NCBI RefSeq assembly: GCF_028737315.1
Contig: NZ_JAQZAO010000001.1
Location: 372,001-436,000, forward strand
Direction: 5' to 3'
Source of the DNA: Actinomycetospora lemnae
GTDB taxonomy: Bacteria > Actinomycetota > Actinomycetes > Mycobacteriales > Pseudonocardiaceae
Length of the DNA stretch: 64,000 nucleotides
The translations under genes were made by a program, and so were the position numbers. The notes under the pieces were generated by a model. It did not search any database. It saw only the letters and a program-made list of their open reading frames with translations, and was not told the DNA's origin. Below, in pieces: positions 24,728 to 34,650 of this stretch. Numbering within the stretch: position 1 is the first letter of the stretch; the number at the start of each line of letters is the position of its first letter.

Positions 24728-26200
24728 CTACGGGGCGGTGGTGGCGGCGAGGTGCTCCGCGACGCGGCGGGCCGCGGCGTCGGCGGTGGCGAGGCAGGCC
24801 GGCACGCCCACGCCGTGCAGGGCCGCCCCGGCGACGGCGAGCCCGGGCAGCGCGGCCACGCCGTCCTCGATGGCGGCGACCCGGTCGAGGTGGCCGACGC
24901 CGTACTGCGGCAGCCCCCCGGGCCAGCGCACGACCGCGGACTCGACCGGTACCTCCTCGATCCCGGTGAGCGCCGCGAGGTCGCTGCGCGCGGCACTGAC
25001 GAGGTCGTCGTCGTCGCGGCGCAGGGCAGCCAGGGAGGCGGGGTCGCCGTGGCGGCCGATCGACAGGCGCAGGACGGCGGTGGCGTCGGGATCGGCCGGG
25101 TCGCCGGGCGCCAGGTGGGGCCACTTCTCGCTGCTGAACGTCGTCGCCTTGATCGTCCAGGGCAGGCCGTCCGGGCGCCGCTCCCCCGCGCCGACGAGGA
25201 CCCCGGAGCGCCCGGCGAGCGGGGCCGCCGCGGCGGCGGGCAGGGCGAGGACCACGAGCGCCGAGGACGCGAGCTCGATCTCGCCGGCGGCGCGGGCGGC
25301 GTCCGGGGCGTGGTCGGCGAGCAGGCGGCGCACGGCCGGCGCGGGCACGGCGAGCACGACGGCGTCGGCCTCGACCGGCGCCGCGTCGGCGATCTCGGCG
25401 CGCCAGCCGTGCGGGGTGCGGGCGAGCGCGGTGACCGTCCGGCCGAGGCGCAGGTCCGCGCGGGCGGCGAGGGCGAGGGTGGCGGGGAGGTCCGCGAGGC
25501 CCCCGCGCAGGGTGCCGAACACCGGCGCGCGCCCGGGCGTGGAGCTCGGCGCCCCGGTGGCGACCGGCGGGGCCGCCTCGGCGGGCGGGGCCGGCAGGCA
25601 CGCGCGGGCGGCGGCGAGCAGCGAGCGCGGGTCGGCGTCGAGGGCCGCGGCGAGCGCGGGCACGGTCGCGCGCAGGCCGAGCCCGTCGGCGTGCCCGGCG
25701 TAGACGCCGCCGAGCAGGGGGTCGACGAGACGGTCGGCGACCTCGTCGCCCAGCCGCGCCCGCACCAGCGCGCCGACGGCGACGTCGCCGCCGGGCTCCC
25801 AGTCGCCGGGGCGGTCGGCCCGCAGCGCCGCGAGACCCGCCGGCGAGAGCGCCTCCGCGGCGACGTCGGGGTCGCCGGGCACGCCCATCACCGTGCGCGG
25901 GGGCAGCCCGACGGTCCGTCCGCCGACGCGCAGCCCCGACGCGGCGGGACCGGGGTGCACGAGCTGGTCGTCCAGGCCGAGCTCCGCGATGCGCTCGCCG
26001 GCCTCGGGCCGCCGGGCGAGGAACGCCTCGGCGCCCACGTCGACCCGCCGCCCGCCGATCTCCAGCGCCGCGAGCTTGCCGCCCAGCGCGCGGGCGGCCT
26101 CGACGACGAGGAGCTCGGCGTCGGGGCCGAGGAGCGTGCGCAGCCGGTGGGCCGCGGCGAGCCCCGAGACCCCGCCGCCGACGACGAGGACGCGGCTCAC
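24728..26200 (-). CDS. hemG: Coproporphyrinogen/protoporphyrinogen III oxidase
   Basis: A 490-residue FAD enzyme. The dinucleotide motif [15 protein letters not shown] is at residues 5-19, with E38 at the end of the second strand ([12 protein letters not shown]). [12 protein letters not shown] and the C-terminal [15 protein letters not shown] close the FAD site. In this lineage it should oxidise coproporphyrinogen III to coproporphyrin III (CgoX role) and feed ferrochelatase and HemQ. The GTG overlaps the hemE stop by 4 bp. Confidence 0.93.
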   Translation of the reverse strand: MSRVLVVGGGVSGLAAAHRLRTLLGPDAELLVVEAARALGGKLAALEIGGRRVDVGAEAFLARRPEAGERIAELGLDDQLVHPGPAASGLRVGGRTVGLPPRTVMGVPGDPDVAAEALSPAGLAALRADRPGDWEPGGDVAVGALVRARLGDEVADRLVDPLLGGVYAGHADGLGLRATVPALAAALDADPRSLLAAARACLPAPPAEAAPPVATGAPSSTPGRAPVFGTLRGGLADLPATLALAARADLRLGRTVTALARTPHGWRAEIADAAPVEADAVVLAVPAPAVRRLLADHAPDAARAAGEIELASSALVVLALPAAAAAPLAGRSGVLVGAGERRPDGLPWTIKATTFSSEKWPHLAPGDPADPDATAVLRLSIGRHGDPASLAALRRDDDDLVSAARSDLAALTGIEEVPVESAVVRWPGGLPQYGVGHLDRVAAIEDGVAALPGLAVAGAALHGVGVPACLATADAAARRVAEHLAATTAP

Positions 26201-27273
26201 GGCAGGTCGGTGGCGTGCACCAGGTCGACGACCCGCGCGAGCGCGTCGGGGTCGGTCTCCGGCAGCACCCCGTGCCCGAGGTTGAACACGTGGCCCGCGG
26301 CCGCCTCGCCCTCGGCGAGGATGCGGCGGACCTCGCGGGCGACGACGTCCTCGCCGGCGAAGAGCAGCGCGGGGTCGAGGTTGCCCTGCAGCGCGGTGCC
26401 CGGGGCGACGCGGCCGGCCGCGACGTCGAGCGGGATGCGCCAGTCGACGCCGACGACGTCCGCGCCGGCCTCCCCCATCGCGCCGAGGAGCTCGCCGGTG
26501 CCCACGCCGAAGTGGATGCGGGGCACACCGGCGTCGGCGAGGCCGCCCAGCACCCGCGCGGAGTGCGGCAGCACCAGCTCGCGGTAGTCGCGCTCGGACA
26601 GCGCGCCGGCCCACGAGTCGAAGAGCTGCACGGCGTCGACCCCGGCCGCGACCTGCGCGCGCAGGAACGTCAGCGTGGTGTCGGCGAGCGCGGAGCACAG
26701 GGCGTGCCAGGTGTCGGGCTCGGCGTGCATGAGCGCCTTCGTGCGCTCGTGGTTGCGGCTCGGCCCGCCCTCGACGAGGTAGGAGGCCAGCGTGAACGGG
26801 GCGCCGGCGAAGCCGATGAGCGGCGTCTCGCCGAGCTCGCGGACCAGCAGGCGCACGGCCTCGGCCACCGGGGCGACGCCCTCGGCGTCGAGGGCCGGGA
26901 GCGCGGCGACGTCGGCGGCGGTGCGCACGGGCTGCGCCACGACCGGCCCGGTGCCCGCGACGATGTCGACGTCGACGCCGGCGGCCCGGAGCGGCACGAC
27001 GATGTCGGAGAAGAGGATCGCCGCGTCGACGCCGTAGCGGCGCACCGGCTGCAGGGTGATCTCGCAGGCGAGGTCGGGGGTCAGGCAGGCCTCGAGCATC
27101 CCGGTGCCCTGGCGGACCTCGCGGTACTCCGGCAGCGAGCGCCCGGCCTGCCGCATGAACCACACCGGCCGGTGGGCCGGGCGCTCGCCGCGCGCGGCGG
27201 CGAGGAAGGGCGCGTCGGGCAGGCTCCGGCGCGATCCGTGCACCTCGGTGTTGACGACCCCTGCCCCGCTCAT
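26197..27273 (-). CDS. hemE: Uroporphyrinogen decarboxylase
   Basis: A 358-residue enzyme. The invariant [17 protein letters not shown] motif is at about 34-50, FSDIVVP follows, and GNLDPALLF and [12 protein letters not shown] lie near the C-terminus. It converts uroporphyrinogen III to coproporphyrinogen III. The ATG at 27273 has a GGGAGGAT ribosome site. It is the first gene of the hemE-hemG unit and is divergent from the DUF3000 gene. Confidence 0.97.
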   Translation of the reverse strand: MSGAGVVNTEVHGSRRSLPDAPFLAAARGERPAHRPVWFMRQAGRSLPEYREVRQGTGMLEACLTPDLACEITLQPVRRYGVDAAILFSDIVVPLRAAGVDVDIVAGTGPVVAQPVRTAADVAALPALDAEGVAPVAEAVRLLVRELGETPLIGFAGAPFTLASYLVEGGPSRNHERTKALMHAEPDTWHALCSALADTTLTFLRAQVAAGVDAVQLFDSWAGALSERDYRELVLPHSARVLGGLADAGVPRIHFGVGTGELLGAMGEAGADVVGVDWRIPLDVAAGRVAPGTALQGNLDPALLFAGEDVVAREVRRILAEGEAAAGHVFNLGHGVLPETDPDALARVVDLVHATDLP

Positions 27274-27405
27274 GGTGTCCCCATCCTCCCACGTCGTCCT
27301 CGCCCGCCGCCGCGCGCGCCGGATCGGCGCGCGTGGGACGGATGGGGCGCGGGTGCACGTCCGGGGTGCTCGGCGTGGGAGGTGCCGGGAAGAACCCGTT
27401 CGGCC

Positions 27406-27411
27406 TACTGT
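27406..27411 (+). promoter_or_regulatory. -10 box of the DUF3000 gene, leaderless type
   Basis: TACTGT fits the actinobacterial TANNNT -10 consensus and lies 7 nt before the GTG start at 27419. No ribosome site intervenes. Confidence 0.5.
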
Positions 27412-27418
27412 CGTCGAG

Positions 27419-28024
27419 GTGACGGCGCCCACCACCCACCCCGAGACCTTCCGCCGCGCGGTGGACTCGCTCGACGGTCTCCCGACGCGCGCGGAGATCG
27501 AGCTGCGGACCATGCGCCCGCCGCAGCGCCTCGCCCCGTACTCCGCCGCCTGGAGCGCGGAGGTGCTCGCGAGCGCCCCGCCACCCGGCACCGGCGAGGT
27601 CGACGACGCCGAGGTCGTGGTGACCGGGCGCCTCGTGCTGCTGCACGACCCGGAGGGCCAGGACGCCTGGGACGGGACGCTGCGGGTGGTGACGTTCGTG
27701 CGCGCCGAGCTGGACCCGGAGCACGCCGGCGACCCGATGCTGCCCGAGGTGGCCTGGTCGTGGCTCACGGGCGCACTGGAGGACTCGGGCGCGGCGTGGA
27801 CCGCGCTGGGTGGCACCGTGACCCAGACTTCCTCGGTGCGCTTCGGCGACATCAGCGGCCCCACCCACGCGACCGACCTCGAGCTGCGCGCGTCGTGGAC
27901 GCCGACCGAGGAGGTCCTCACCGCACACGGCGAGGCGTTCGCGGGCGTCCTCGCGATCGCCGCGGGACTTCCCCCGGTGGGCGTGACGACGCTCGGTGCC
28001 CGTCGGGCCGGGCGATCTGGTTGA
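27419..28024 (+). CDS. DUF3000 family protein
   Basis: A 201-residue protein homologous to the conserved actinobacterial family that sits between hemE and the HRDC ribonuclease (Rv2680 position). Recognisable segments are FRRAVDSL near the start, [20 protein letters not shown], and a C-terminal LELRASWTP. It is a soluble protein with no catalytic motif that I can see. Its function is not known; the strict gene neighbourhood is the best clue. Confidence 0.88.
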   Translation: MTAPTTHPETFRRAVDSLDGLPTRAEIELRTMRPPQRLAPYSAAWSAEVLASAPPPGTGEVDDAEVVVTGRLVLLHDPEGQDAWDGTLRVVTFVRAELDPEHAGDPMLPEVAWSWLTGALEDSGAAWTALGGTVTQTSSVRFGDISGPTHATDLELRASWTPTEEVLTAHGEAFAGVLAIAAGLPPVGVTTLGARRAGRSG

Positions 28025-28041
28025 GCATTCTCCCGGTACCA

Positions 28042-28066
28042 CCGGTATCGATGCCGGAATTTTTTT
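28042..28066 (+). terminator. Intrinsic terminator after the DUF3000 gene
   Basis: CCGG (28042-28045) and CCGG (28054-28057) bracket a near-palindrome, and a run of seven T residues (28060-28066) follows. Such a T run is rare in this genome and lies 17 bp after the DUF3000 stop. Confidence 0.55.
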
Positions 28067-28461
28067 CGCACTTCCGCAGGTCATCGCACCCATTCCGAGG
28101 GATGCACAGCCTGCCGTCCGATCAGCCCGACGACGCTGCGTCCGTCACGCCAACACGTTGGGTCGTTGGTTGCAGCCGCCCTGGGTCGGTCGGCGCTACT
28201 CGACACTCTCCGTAGCAGCGGTTACACCGAGTGTCACGACGAGACGATTTCGTGGAGTCTGTCCACTCCAAAGGGTGACCGCGACCGCGTAACGCGCGGA
28301 ACTCCACCGAGCGAAGTTGGCCCTGATGCTCTCGTTAACTCGCCCGGGGGGATATCTTCTCTCGCACGCACTTCCTCGTCCGATCGGCGGCGCGGTCGAT
28401 GGGACGAGGGCCAGGGTGCGGAATGTCGGGGGGCAAGACCGACTTCTAGGAGGTACTCGAC
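28067..28461 (+). promoter_or_regulatory. Long regulatory leader of the NarL-type regulator
   Basis: About 395 bp without a convincing gene and with visibly lower GC than the rest of the window. It contains a perfect dyad TGGAGT-N6-ACTCCA (28253-28258 and 28265-28270), a TTACAC/GTGTCA near-dyad near 28222-28236 and a strong AGGAGGT ribosome site just before the GTG at 28462. I cannot fix the promoter, but the layout fits a regulated transcript with a 5' leader. Confidence 0.45.
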
Positions 28462-29178
28462 GTGGCAACCGTGGGCCCAGGCATGGCCCTTCGCGGCGTC
28501 GCGAGCGGACTGCTGCCGCCGGCCATGGTCCCGCATCCGCGGGAAGAGATGTTCACCGTGCTGGTGGTCGACGACCACCCGCTGTTGCGTGAAGCCATCG
28601 CGCAGCGGCTCTCCTCGATGGGCGCGGGCACCGTCCACGAGGCGGCCTCGATCTCCGAGGCACGGACGCGGGCGCTGGCCTCCGGGCCCTGCGACCTGGC
28701 GATCCTCGACCTCGGCCTGCCCGACGGCAGCGGCCTGGACCTGATCGCGGAGCTCCGTGGCCAGGGCTGGAACCGCGTCGTGGTGCTGGCGGCCTCCGAC
28801 GACCCGTCGGCGGTCCGTGCGGCCTTCCAGGCCGGCGCCCAGGCGTACCTGCTCAAGTCGGCCTCGCCCGGTGTGGTCACCGACGGCGTGCGCCGGGTCC
28901 TCGAGGGCGGCCTCTACGCCGACCCGTCGGTCGCTCCCCTGCTCGCGGCAGGTACCCGCGTGCCGGCCACCGACAACACCCCGCGGGAGCTCTCGGCCCG
29001 CGAGGTCGAGGTGCTGCAGCTGGTCGCCGACGGCCGCTCCAACAAGGAGATCGGTGACGCGCTGAGCCTCTCGGCGCTGACGGTGAAGAGCCACCTCTCC
29101 CGCATCGGGCGGAAGCTCGGCACCGGTGACCGGGCGCAGATGGTCGCGCTGGCCATGCGGGCCGGCGTCATCCGCTGA
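28462..29178 (+). CDS. Orphan NarL/LuxR-type response regulator
   Basis: A 238-residue protein. The receiver domain begins near residue 31 with VLVVDDHPLLR and has Asp83 (AILDLGLPDGSG) as phospho-acceptor and LLKSA for the switch lysine. The LuxR HTH at about 175-232 shows SAREVEVLQLVADGRSNKEIG. An extra 28 N-terminal residues precede the receiver; an internal ATG at residue 30 is an alternative start, but the AGGAGGT site supports the GTG. No kinase is adjacent. Confidence 0.9.
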   Translation: MATVGPGMALRGVASGLLPPAMVPHPREEMFTVLVVDDHPLLREAIAQRLSSMGAGTVHEAASISEARTRALASGPCDLAILDLGLPDGSGLDLIAELRGQGWNRVVVLAASDDPSAVRAAFQAGAQAYLLKSASPGVVTDGVRRVLEGGLYADPSVAPLLAAGTRVPATDNTPRELSAREVEVLQLVADGRSNKEIGDALSLSALTVKSHLSRIGRKLGTGDRAQMVALAMRAGVIR

Positions 29179-29249
29179 GCGCGAGGGCGAGCGGGCCGGC
29201 GTGCTCCGACAGGGAGCAGCCGGCCGGGTCGTCGCACGACGGTCGGTCC

Positions 29250-29282
29250 ACGGACCCCGCCGGGGGCACCGGCGGGGTCCGT
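29250..29282 (+). terminator. Strong hairpin terminator after the orphan response regulator
   Basis: ACGGACCCCGCCGG (29250-29263) pairs perfectly with CCGGCGGGGTCCGT (29269-29282), a 14-bp stem with a 5-nt loop, about 70 bp after the stop. Confidence 0.75.
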
Positions 29283-29369
29283 GACCGGTCACCCTCCCCG
29301 CGCGACACGCCCGCGAGATCCTCGCCATCCCGTGCTGAACGGGGTGCCGGCGGGCACACTCCTGCGTCC

Positions 29370-30659
29370 GTGGCCCCCGATCCCTCGCCGAGCGAGCCGA
29401 CACAGCCCGCCGAGGTCGCGCACGACGACCCGGCGGTGGTCGACCTGCTCGAACCGGCCGAGGGCGTTCCCCCGCTCGTCACCGACGCGCGCGCACTCTC
29501 GGACGCAGCGGCCTCGCTGGCCGGCGGAACGGGTCCCGTGGCCGTGGACGCCGAGCGGGCGTCGGGCTACCGCTACTCGGCCCGCGCCTACCTGGTGCAG
29601 CTGCGCCGCGAGGGCGCGGGCACCGTGCTCGTCGACCCGATCGCCTGCGGCGGCGACCTCCGGGTGCTCGATGAGGCCCTGCGCGGCGTCGAGTGGGTGC
29701 TGCACGCGGCCTCGCAGGACCTCGCGTGCCTCGCCGAGGTCGGCATGTACCCCGACTCGCTGTTCGACACCGAGCTCGCCGGGCGCCTCGTCGGCTACCC
29801 GCGCGTCGGGCTCGGCCCGCTGACCGAGCACCTGCTGGGCGTGCGGCTGCAGAAGGGCCACGGCGCCGCCGACTGGTCCCGCCGCCCGCTGCCCGCGGAG
29901 TGGCTCACCTACGCCGCGCTCGACGTCGAGCTGCTCGTCGAGCTGCGCGACGCCGTGGCCGCCGACCTCGAGCGCCACGGCAAGACCGCCTGGGCGGAGC
30001 AGGAGTTCGAGGCCGTGCGCCTCGCCCCTCCCCCGCCGCCGCGCGCCGAGCCGTGGCGGCGCACCTCCGGCCTGCACAAGGTCCGCCGGCCCGCGCAGCT
30101 CGCCGTGGTCCGCGAGCTGTGGGGCTCCCGCGACGAGCTCGCCGCCACCCGCGACGTCGCGCCCGGCCGGCTCCTGCCCGACGCGGCGATCGTCGACGCG
30201 GCGCTGCGGGAGCCCGCCGCCCGCGACGAGCTCGTCGGCATGCCCGTCTTCCGCGGCCGCGCCCAGCGCCGCCTCGCCGACCGCTGGTGGTCGGCGATCA
30301 CCCGGGCCCGCGCGCTGCCGAAGTCGGGGTGGCCGTCGTCCGCGCCGGCCCAGGACGGCCCACCGCCCGCGCACCGCTGGGGCGACAAGGACCCGGCCGC
30401 GGCCGCCCGCCTCGCCGCCGCCCGGTCGGCCCTCGCCGGGCTGTCCGAGCGCACCGGCACGCCGGTCGAGAACCTCGTGACGCCCGACCTCGTGCGCCGC
30501 CTGTGCTGGTCCCCGCCCGCGGTGCTCGAGCCCGACGTGGTCGCCGCCGCGCTGCGCGACCTCGGCGCGCGGCCGTGGCAGGCGGAGCTGACCGCCCCGC
30601 TGCTGGCCGAGGCGCTGCACGCCCTGCCGCCGGAGCCCGCGGCCCCTCAGGAGTCCTGA
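29370..30659 (+). CDS. Ribonuclease D-like 3'-5' exonuclease with HRDC domain
   Basis: A 429-residue protein. The DEDD exonuclease core has VAVDAERASGYRYS (first acidic motif), LHAASQDLACL (second) and YAALDVELLVEL (third, with the Tyr). An HRDC domain follows near 235-300 (VVRELWGSRDELAATRD). It should trim structured RNA 3' ends. Homologues hold the same place upstream of dxs in mycobacteria (Rv2681). The end overlaps the convergent histidine kinase by 13 bp. Confidence 0.9.
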   Translation: MAPDPSPSEPTQPAEVAHDDPAVVDLLEPAEGVPPLVTDARALSDAAASLAGGTGPVAVDAERASGYRYSARAYLVQLRREGAGTVLVDPIACGGDLRVLDEALRGVEWVLHAASQDLACLAEVGMYPDSLFDTELAGRLVGYPRVGLGPLTEHLLGVRLQKGHGAADWSRRPLPAEWLTYAALDVELLVELRDAVAADLERHGKTAWAEQEFEAVRLAPPPPPRAEPWRRTSGLHKVRRPAQLAVVRELWGSRDELAATRDVAPGRLLPDAAIVDAALREPAARDELVGMPVFRGRAQRRLADRWWSAITRARALPKSGWPSSAPAQDGPPPAHRWGDKDPAAAARLAAARSALAGLSERTGTPVENLVTPDLVRRLCWSPPAVLEPDVVAAALRDLGARPWQAELTAPLLAEALHALPPEPAAPQES

Positions 30660-31789
30660 GCCCGCGGCAGCACCACGTCGACGGTGAGCCCGCCGCCCGC
30701 GACCGGCTCGGCGACCGCGCGCCCGCCGTGTGCCCGGGCCACGGCACGCACGATCGACAGTCCCAGGCCCGTGCCGCTGCCGGTGCGTCCGGCGCCGCGG
30801 CGGAAGGGCTCGAAGAGCTCGGCGACCATCCCGGGCGCCACCACGGGCCCCGACGACGACACCGAGAGCACGGCGTGCCCGTCGTCGACGCGCGTGCGCA
30901 CGGCGAGCCAGCCGCCCTCCACGTTGTGGCGCACGGCGTTCTCGAGCAGGTTCCCCGCCACCCGCCCGAGCAGCGCGGCGTCGCCCGCCACCCCGGCCGG
31001 CGCGAGCTCGGTGTGCACGGTCAGGTTCCGGTCGCGGGCCTCCGCGCGCACGGCGTCCAGCGCGCCGGGCACGGTCTCGGCGAGGTCGACGGGGTCACGC
31101 GGCACGGCGTCGGCGGCCTCGGTGCGGGCGAGCAGCAGCAGGCCGGCGACGAGGTCCTCGGCGCGGCGCGTGGCGTCGCGGATGACCTCGCCCATGCGCC
31201 GCAGCTCGGCGACGTCGGCGTCCGGGTCGGCGAGGGTCACGTCGACCTCGGTGCGCAGCACCGCGAGCGGGGTCCGCAGCTCGTGGCTCGCGTTGGCCAC
31301 GAACCGCTGCTGGGCGTCGAACGCCGCCTGCAGCCGGTCGAGCATCGCGTCGAACGTGGCCGCGAGCTCGGCGACCTCGTCCCGCGGGCCGGTCAGCCCG
31401 ATGCGGGCGTCGAGGGACTCGGCGGACAGGCGCCGCGCCGTCGCCGTGACGTCGTGCAGCGGGCGCAGCACCCGCCGCACGGTCACCCACGAGATCAGCG
31501 CCGCGGCGACGACGACCATCGCGAACGCCAGCGACCCGATGCGCAGCACCTCGACGCGGGCCGCCTCACCGAGCGCCTCCGCGAGCTCCCCGGCCGGCAC
31601 GCGCACCCCGTCGACCATGACCGGCGTGTCCGGCGGCAGCTGGGGCACCGCGGCGACCACCTCGCCGACCAGCACCCAGCCGAGCCAGACCAGCAGCACC
31701 GCCACCACGGCCACCAGCCCGGTCGCGAGCAGCGTCAGCCGGAGGCGCAGGCCCGGGCCACGGCGCGAGACGGGCGACGCGGTGGACAC
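30647..31789 (-). CDS. Sensor histidine kinase, HisKA type
   Basis: A 380-residue kinase. Two helices at about 18-45 and 84-106 flank a short extracytoplasmic loop of some 40 residues. A HAMP segment follows, then NASHELRTPL with phospho-His169, the NLLENAVRHN N-box and the GTGLGLSIVRAVA G2 box. It pairs with the OmpR-type regulator encoded 55 bp upstream. The tiny loop suggests sensing of membrane state or a partner protein. The pair is absent from the mycobacterial version of this locus. Confidence 0.92.
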   Translation of the reverse strand: MSTASPVSRRGPGLRLRLTLLATGLVAVVAVLLVWLGWVLVGEVVAAVPQLPPDTPVMVDGVRVPAGELAEALGEAARVEVLRIGSLAFAMVVVAAALISWVTVRRVLRPLHDVTATARRLSAESLDARIGLTGPRDEVAELAATFDAMLDRLQAAFDAQQRFVANASHELRTPLAVLRTEVDVTLADPDADVAELRRMGEVIRDATRRAEDLVAGLLLLARTEAADAVPRDPVDLAETVPGALDAVRAEARDRNLTVHTELAPAGVAGDAALLGRVAGNLLENAVRHNVEGGWLAVRTRVDDGHAVLSVSSSGPVVAPGMVAELFEPFRRGAGRTGSGTGLGLSIVRAVARAHGGRAVAEPVAGGGLTVDVVLPRAQDS

Positions 31790-31844
31790 GGGACGACGCT
31801 ACGGCGTGCCCCGAGAGGCCCCGGTGAGCACCCGGGCGGGAGGC

Positions 31845-32516
31845 TCAGACGGCGGCGGGCGCCTCGGCCGGCACGCGGTAGCCCGAGCCCACGACGGTGT
31901 CGATGATGCCGGGCTCGCCGAGCTTCTTGCGCAGGGTCATGACGGTGACCCGCACCGTCGTCGTGAACGGGTCGGCGTTCTCGTCCCACACGCGCTCGAG
32001 CAGCTCCTCGGAGCTGACGACGGCGCCGCGCGCGGCCATGAGCACCTCGAGCACCCCGAACTCCTTGCGGGTGAGCTCGAGGGTGGTGCCGCCGCGGGTC
32101 ACCGTGCGCTTGGCCGGGTCGAGCACGACGTCGGCGGCGCGCAGCACCGGCGGGACCGCCGGGGTGGCGCGCCGGCCGAGGGCGCGCAGGCGCGCCACGA
32201 GCTCGGGGAAGTCGAAGGGCTTGGGCAGGTAGTCGTCCGCGCCGAGCGCGAGGCCCTCCACCTTGTCGCGCAGCGTGCCGCTCGCGGTGAGCATGATGAC
32301 GCGGGTGACCCCGCCGACGATCTCGGCGCACAGCTCGTCGCCGGAGCGCCCCGGCAGGTCGCGGTCGAGCACGACCACGTCGTAGCGCGTGACGCCGACC
32401 TTCTCGCTGCCCTCGTCGCCGTCGTACGCGACGTCGACGGCCATCCCCTCGCGGCGCAGGCCCCGCGCCAGTGCGTCCGCCAGGGCCTGCTCGTCCTCCA
32501 CGATCAGTACTCGCAC
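31845..32516 (-). CDS. OmpR family response regulator
   Basis: A 223-residue regulator in the form starting VRVLIVEDEQALADAL. Phospho-acceptor Asp51 is in VVVLDRDLPG, the switch Lys is in YLPKPF, and the winged helix ends with SGYRVPA. I prefer the GTG at 32516, which follows GGAGGGC, over a GTG at 32540, which adds eight residues and would abut a tandem operator-like repeat. It is followed by its kinase gene. Confidence 0.92.
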   Translation of the reverse strand: MRVLIVEDEQALADALARGLRREGMAVDVAYDGDEGSEKVGVTRYDVVVLDRDLPGRSGDELCAEIVGGVTRVIMLTASGTLRDKVEGLALGADDYLPKPFDFPELVARLRALGRRATPAVPPVLRAADVVLDPAKRTVTRGGTTLELTRKEFGVLEVLMAARGAVVSSEELLERVWDENADPFTTTVRVTVMTLRKKLGEPGIIDTVVGSGYRVPAEAPAAV

Positions 32517-32540
32517 GCCCTCCACGGTGCCACAGCTCAC

Positions 32541-32556
32541 CTGAGCGATCGCTGAG
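32541..32556 (-). promoter_or_regulatory. Tandem CTCAG repeat, candidate autoregulatory site
   Basis: On the minus strand CTCAG-CGATCG-CTCAG is a direct repeat with an 11-bp period, one helical turn, as expected for an OmpR-family dimer site. It lies 24-40 bp upstream of the regulator start, between that gene and the end of dxs. The core AGCGATCGCT is also a perfect palindrome, so other readings are possible. Confidence 0.4.
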
Positions 32557-32568
32557 AGGAAGCCCAGG

Positions 32569-34557
32569 TCAGCGTGCGAGATCCGCGTCCGGGACGGTCA
32601 GCGTCTCGCGCCCCGAGACCCACTCGGTGATGCGCCGGGCGACGTCCGCGTCGGTGAGCCCCGCCGCCGCGAGCACCTGGCCGCGCGAGGCGTGCGCGAG
32701 GAACTCCTGGTCGAGCGCGAGCCGGCGCACCGGCACCTCGACCCCGTCCTGGGAGAGCGCGTCGGCCAGCGCCGAGCCCACGCCGCCGTGGCGCCCGCCG
32801 TCCTCGACGGTGACGACCAGGCGGTGCTCGCCGGCGAGCGTCCGCAACGCCTCGGGCACCGGCTGGACCCAGCGCGGGTCGACGACCGTGACGCCGACCC
32901 CCTGCGCCGTGAGCCGCTCGGCCGCCTGCACGCCGAGCTCGCCGAACGCGCCGACGCAGACGAGCAGGACGTCGGGGACCTCGGGCAGCGCGGCGTCGGG
33001 CAGGCGCTCGACCGCGGTGGGCCGGGGCGCGGCGAGCGAGGGCCGCTGCGGCTCGGCGAGGACGTCCACGCGGCCCGGGCCGCTCGCCGGGCCCAGCGTG
33101 CGCAGCGCGGGCACCGACGCCGGCACCGCGCCCTTCGACCAGCGCAGTGCCGTCGGCCCGTCGTCGACGGCGACGGCCTCGCGCAGCTCCTCGCGCAGCG
33201 TCACCGCGTCGCGGGGCGCGGCGACCCGCAGGCCGGGCACGATCCCGAGGATCGAGAGGTCCCACATCCCGTTGTGGCTCGCGCCGTCGCTGCCGGTGAC
33301 CCCGGCGCGGTCCAGCGCGATCGTCACCGGGGCGCGGTGCAGCGCGACGTCCATGAGCAGCTGGTCGAACGCGCGGTTGAGGAACGTCGAGTAGATCGCG
33401 ACGACCGGGTGCAGCCCGCCGGCGGCGAGCCCGGCCGCCGAGGTCACCGCGTGCTGCTCGGCGATGCCGACGTCGAACAGCCGCTCGGGGTAGGCCTCGC
33501 CGAACGCCGCGAGCCCGGTCGGGCCGCCCATCGCCGCGGTGATCGCGACGACGTCGGAGCGCTCGCGGCCGAGCTCGAGCATCGACTCGGTGAACACCGA
33601 GGTCCAGTCCCGGGGCTTCGGCCCGACCGGCAGGCCGGTGCCGGGGTCGAGGGGCCCCGGGGAGTGCATGAGGTCGGCCTCGTCGGCCTCGGCCGGCGCG
33701 AACCCGCGGCCCTTGGCCGTCACGGCGTGCACGACGACCGGCCCCCCGAAGTCGCGGGCGCTGCGCAGGGCGTGCTCCATGGCGGCCACGTCGTGGCCGT
33801 CGACGGGGCCGAGGTACTTGAGCCCGAGGTCGGCGAAGAGTGGCTGCGGGGAGAGCGCGTCCTTCACCCCGGCCTTCGCCGCGTGCAGCGCCGAGTACAG
33901 CGTCGACCCGACCACCGGCAGGCCCTGCACCGCGCGCTTGCCGTGCTCGAGCACCTGTTCGTAGCGCGGCAGCAGGCGCAGCGAGGTCAGCTTGCGCGAC
34001 AGCCCGCCGATCGTCGGCGAGTACGAGCGGCCATTGTCGTTGACGACGATGACGACGGGACGGTCGGGGGCGGCAGCGATGTTGTTCAGCGCCTCCCACG
34101 CCATGCCGCCGGTGAGGGCGCCGTCGCCGACGACGGCCACCACCGAGCGGTCGCGCCCGGTGAGGGCGTCGGCCTTCGCCAGCCCGTCGGCCCACGACAG
34201 GGCCGTCGAGGCGTGGGAGTTCTCGACCAGGTCGTGCTCGCTCTCCGACCGGCTCGGGTAGCCCGAGAGGCCGTCGCGCTGGCGCAGCCCGTCGAACGCC
34301 CCGGCCCGGCCGGTGAGGATCTTGTGCACGTAGCTCTGGTGGCCCGTGTCGAAGATCAGCGCGTCGCGGGGCGAGTCGAACACCCGGTGCAGCGCGAGCG
34401 TCAGCTCCACCACACCGAGGTTCGGCCCCAGGTGCCCGCCCGTGCGGCACACCTTGTCCACGAGGAACGCACGGATCTCACCGGCGAGGGCGACGACCTC
34501 GTCCTCGTCGAGTCCGCGCAGCTCCGCGGGGGTGCGTACACGGTCCAGCAACGTCAC
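32569..34557 (-). CDS. dxs: 1-Deoxy-D-xylulose-5-phosphate synthase
   Basis: A 662-residue enzyme. [16 protein letters not shown] is the thiamine diphosphate motif, [15 protein letters not shown] and HSPGPLDP are DXS signatures, and [14 protein letters not shown] plus [15 protein letters not shown] mark the pyrimidine domain. It condenses pyruvate and glyceraldehyde 3-phosphate to start the MEP isoprenoid pathway. Full length; the ATG at 34557 opens TLLDRV. It keeps the position it has in M. tuberculosis (Rv2682c). Confidence 0.97.
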   Translation of the reverse strand: MTLLDRVRTPAELRGLDEDEVVALAGEIRAFLVDKVCRTGGHLGPNLGVVELTLALHRVFDSPRDALIFDTGHQSYVHKILTGRAGAFDGLRQRDGLSGYPSRSESEHDLVENSHASTALSWADGLAKADALTGRDRSVVAVVGDGALTGGMAWEALNNIAAAPDRPVVIVVNDNGRSYSPTIGGLSRKLTSLRLLPRYEQVLEHGKRAVQGLPVVGSTLYSALHAAKAGVKDALSPQPLFADLGLKYLGPVDGHDVAAMEHALRSARDFGGPVVVHAVTAKGRGFAPAEADEADLMHSPGPLDPGTGLPVGPKPRDWTSVFTESMLELGRERSDVVAITAAMGGPTGLAAFGEAYPERLFDVGIAEQHAVTSAAGLAAGGLHPVVAIYSTFLNRAFDQLLMDVALHRAPVTIALDRAGVTGSDGASHNGMWDLSILGIVPGLRVAAPRDAVTLREELREAVAVDDGPTALRWSKGAVPASVPALRTLGPASGPGRVDVLAEPQRPSLAAPRPTAVERLPDAALPEVPDVLLVCVGAFGELGVQAAERLTAQGVGVTVVDPRWVQPVPEALRTLAGEHRLVVTVEDGGRHGGVGSALADALSQDGVEVPVRRLALDQEFLAHASRGQVLAAAGLTDADVARRITEWVSGRETLTVPDADLAR

Positions 34558-34615
34558 GGGTCACCTCGGCTCGCCGGCGGAGTGCGTCAGGAGGACGCCA
34601 CTGCTTCGGCGCGCC

Positions 34616-34621
34616 AGTCTA
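34616..34621 (-). promoter_or_regulatory. Candidate -10 box upstream of dxs
   Basis: TAGACT on the minus strand matches TANNNT and would give a leader of about 50 nt before the dxs ATG. No clear -35 box was seen. Confidence 0.35.
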
Positions 34622-34650
34622 CGGACGCGCGCCGCGCCCGCAGTCCGCGA

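Noticed and set aside
24728-28093. A 1121-codon open frame covering hemG and hemE
   Set aside because: Only the hemG part is coding; the rest is the out-of-frame shadow of hemE, whose motifs are in another frame.
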